Origin: Deltaproteobacteria bacterium
Lineage (GTDB): Bacteria; Desulfobacterota; Desulfobacteria; Desulfobacterales; JAFDDL01
DNA: 13,516 nt
Assembly (NCBI GenBank): GCA_019310865.1
Contig: JAFDDL010000153.1
Location: forward strand, 1 to 13,516
Direction: 5' to 3'
Shown here: in pieces, positions 13,084-13,516 of the stretch
Layout of the letters: every line of letters starts with the position of its first letter
Position numbering within the stretch: the first letter of the stretch is position 1
Position numbers and translations under genes: made by a program
Notes under the pieces: generated by a model
The model's database searches: none
What the model saw: only the letters and a program-made list of their open reading frames with translations
What the model was told of the DNA's origin: nothing

Positions 13084-13516
13084 TTGCGTGTTGTTGGAGA
13101 TGTTCTTAGACTGAACGCGAAACGATATCCGGAGAAAAATGCCCTTATCATGGAAGATCGGCATCTTTCCTATCGCCGGCTTAACCAGCGGGTCAATCAG
13201 CTGGCGCACGGATTTCTTTCCTTGGGTATTAAAAAAGGGGACCGGGTGGCAATTCTGGGCCACAATACGCTGGAATGGGTCATTGCCGCCTATGCAGCGG
13301 CAAAATGCGGTGTCGTAACCGTTCCGATAAACTTTCGGTATCAGACAGATGAATTGATCTATGTTATCAACAGCGCCATGCCGGACCTGCTGGTGACGGG
13401 TGCCGAATGTGTCCCTCTGGTCCAGGATGCCCTGCCGGCCTTTTCCCGGCCGGTCAAAATGGTAGCCATGAGCCCGGAGTCCCTGGCATCGGGTACCACC
13501 TGCGAGGCCTTGATGC
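13084..13516 (+). CDS. Acyl-CoA synthetase / AMP-dependent ligase, N-terminal part
   Basis: The first 144 codons of an adenylate-forming ligase run off the window edge. These enzymes activate a carboxylic acid with ATP and join it to coenzyme A. The visible part is the typical N-terminal domain: Y-P-E-K-N-A-L-I (14-21), L-S-Y-R-R-L-N-Q-R-V-N-Q-L-A, G-I-K-K-G-D-R-V-A-I-L, N-T-L-E-W-V-I-A-A-Y-A-A-A-K-C-G and P-I-N-F-R-Y. The ATP-binding loop and substrate pocket lie beyond the edge, so the acid cannot be predicted. I placed the start at TTG 13084, seven bases after AGGAGG; no ATG or GTG in this frame fits. It follows the MmgE/PrpD gene by 28 bases and should share its transcript. Confidence 0.9.
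   Translation, partial: MRVVGDVLRLNAKRYPEKNALIMEDRHLSYRRLNQRVNQLAHGFLSLGIKKGDRVAILGHNTLEWVIAAYAAAKCGVVTVPINFRYQTDELIYVINSAMPDLLVTGAECVPLVQDALPAFSRPVKMVAMSPESLASGTTCEALM

Overview
The window carries a mercury-methylation locus in what looks like an anaerobic bacterium of the Desulfobacterota (the former sulfate-reducing Deltaproteobacteria). The key evidence is an hgcA-hgcB pair: a corrinoid membrane protein with a cap-helix motif N-V-W-C-A-A-S-K and five predicted C-terminal membrane helices, followed by a two-cluster ferredoxin ending in Cys-Cys. An OmpA protein with calcium-type repeats, a PspF-like sigma-54 activator and an MmgE/PrpD plus acyl-CoA ligase operon fit that assignment. The organism assignment is an inference from gene content.

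Layout. 1-2205 (minus): an OmpA-type outer-membrane protein with four 30-residue thrombospondin type-3-like repeats, downstream of a Sfp-type phosphopantetheinyl transferase that seems to start on a non-canonical codon. 2206-2674: non-coding, with a perfect 22-bp tandem duplication built on a palindrome, then a sigma-70-like promoter. 2675-4180: a sigma-54 activator without a sensory domain, converging on a TerB-like gene. 4181-6056: an unrecognised 117-residue protein with a clear terminator, then proC. 6225-8165 (plus): arsR-type regulator, hgcA and hgcB, apparently one transcription unit with an operator-like inverted repeat over the promoter. 8162-8243: a small inverted-repeat element touching the hgcB stop codon. 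8382-9824: a single reading frame fusing endonuclease III to exonuclease III. 9844-10839: a rho paralogue broken by an internal deletion with frameshift and cut at its 3' end by another small inverted-repeat element. 10957-13516: a TetR regulator overlapping an MmgE/PrpD gene, followed by an acyl-CoA ligase that runs off the window.

How they work together. ArsR, HgcA and HgcB form the central functional unit: HgcA would transfer a methyl group from its corrinoid to Hg(II), HgcB would reduce the corrinoid, and the ArsR protein probably controls the operon. ProC and the Nth-Xth fusion are housekeeping genes for proline synthesis and base-excision repair. The TetR-MmgE/PrpD-ligase group looks like a regulated carboxylic-acid catabolic operon whose substrate cannot be read from the sequence. 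Two small inverted-repeat elements and a decayed rho copy show local genome turnover next to hgcAB. No tRNA, rRNA, CRISPR array or complete transposase gene was seen.
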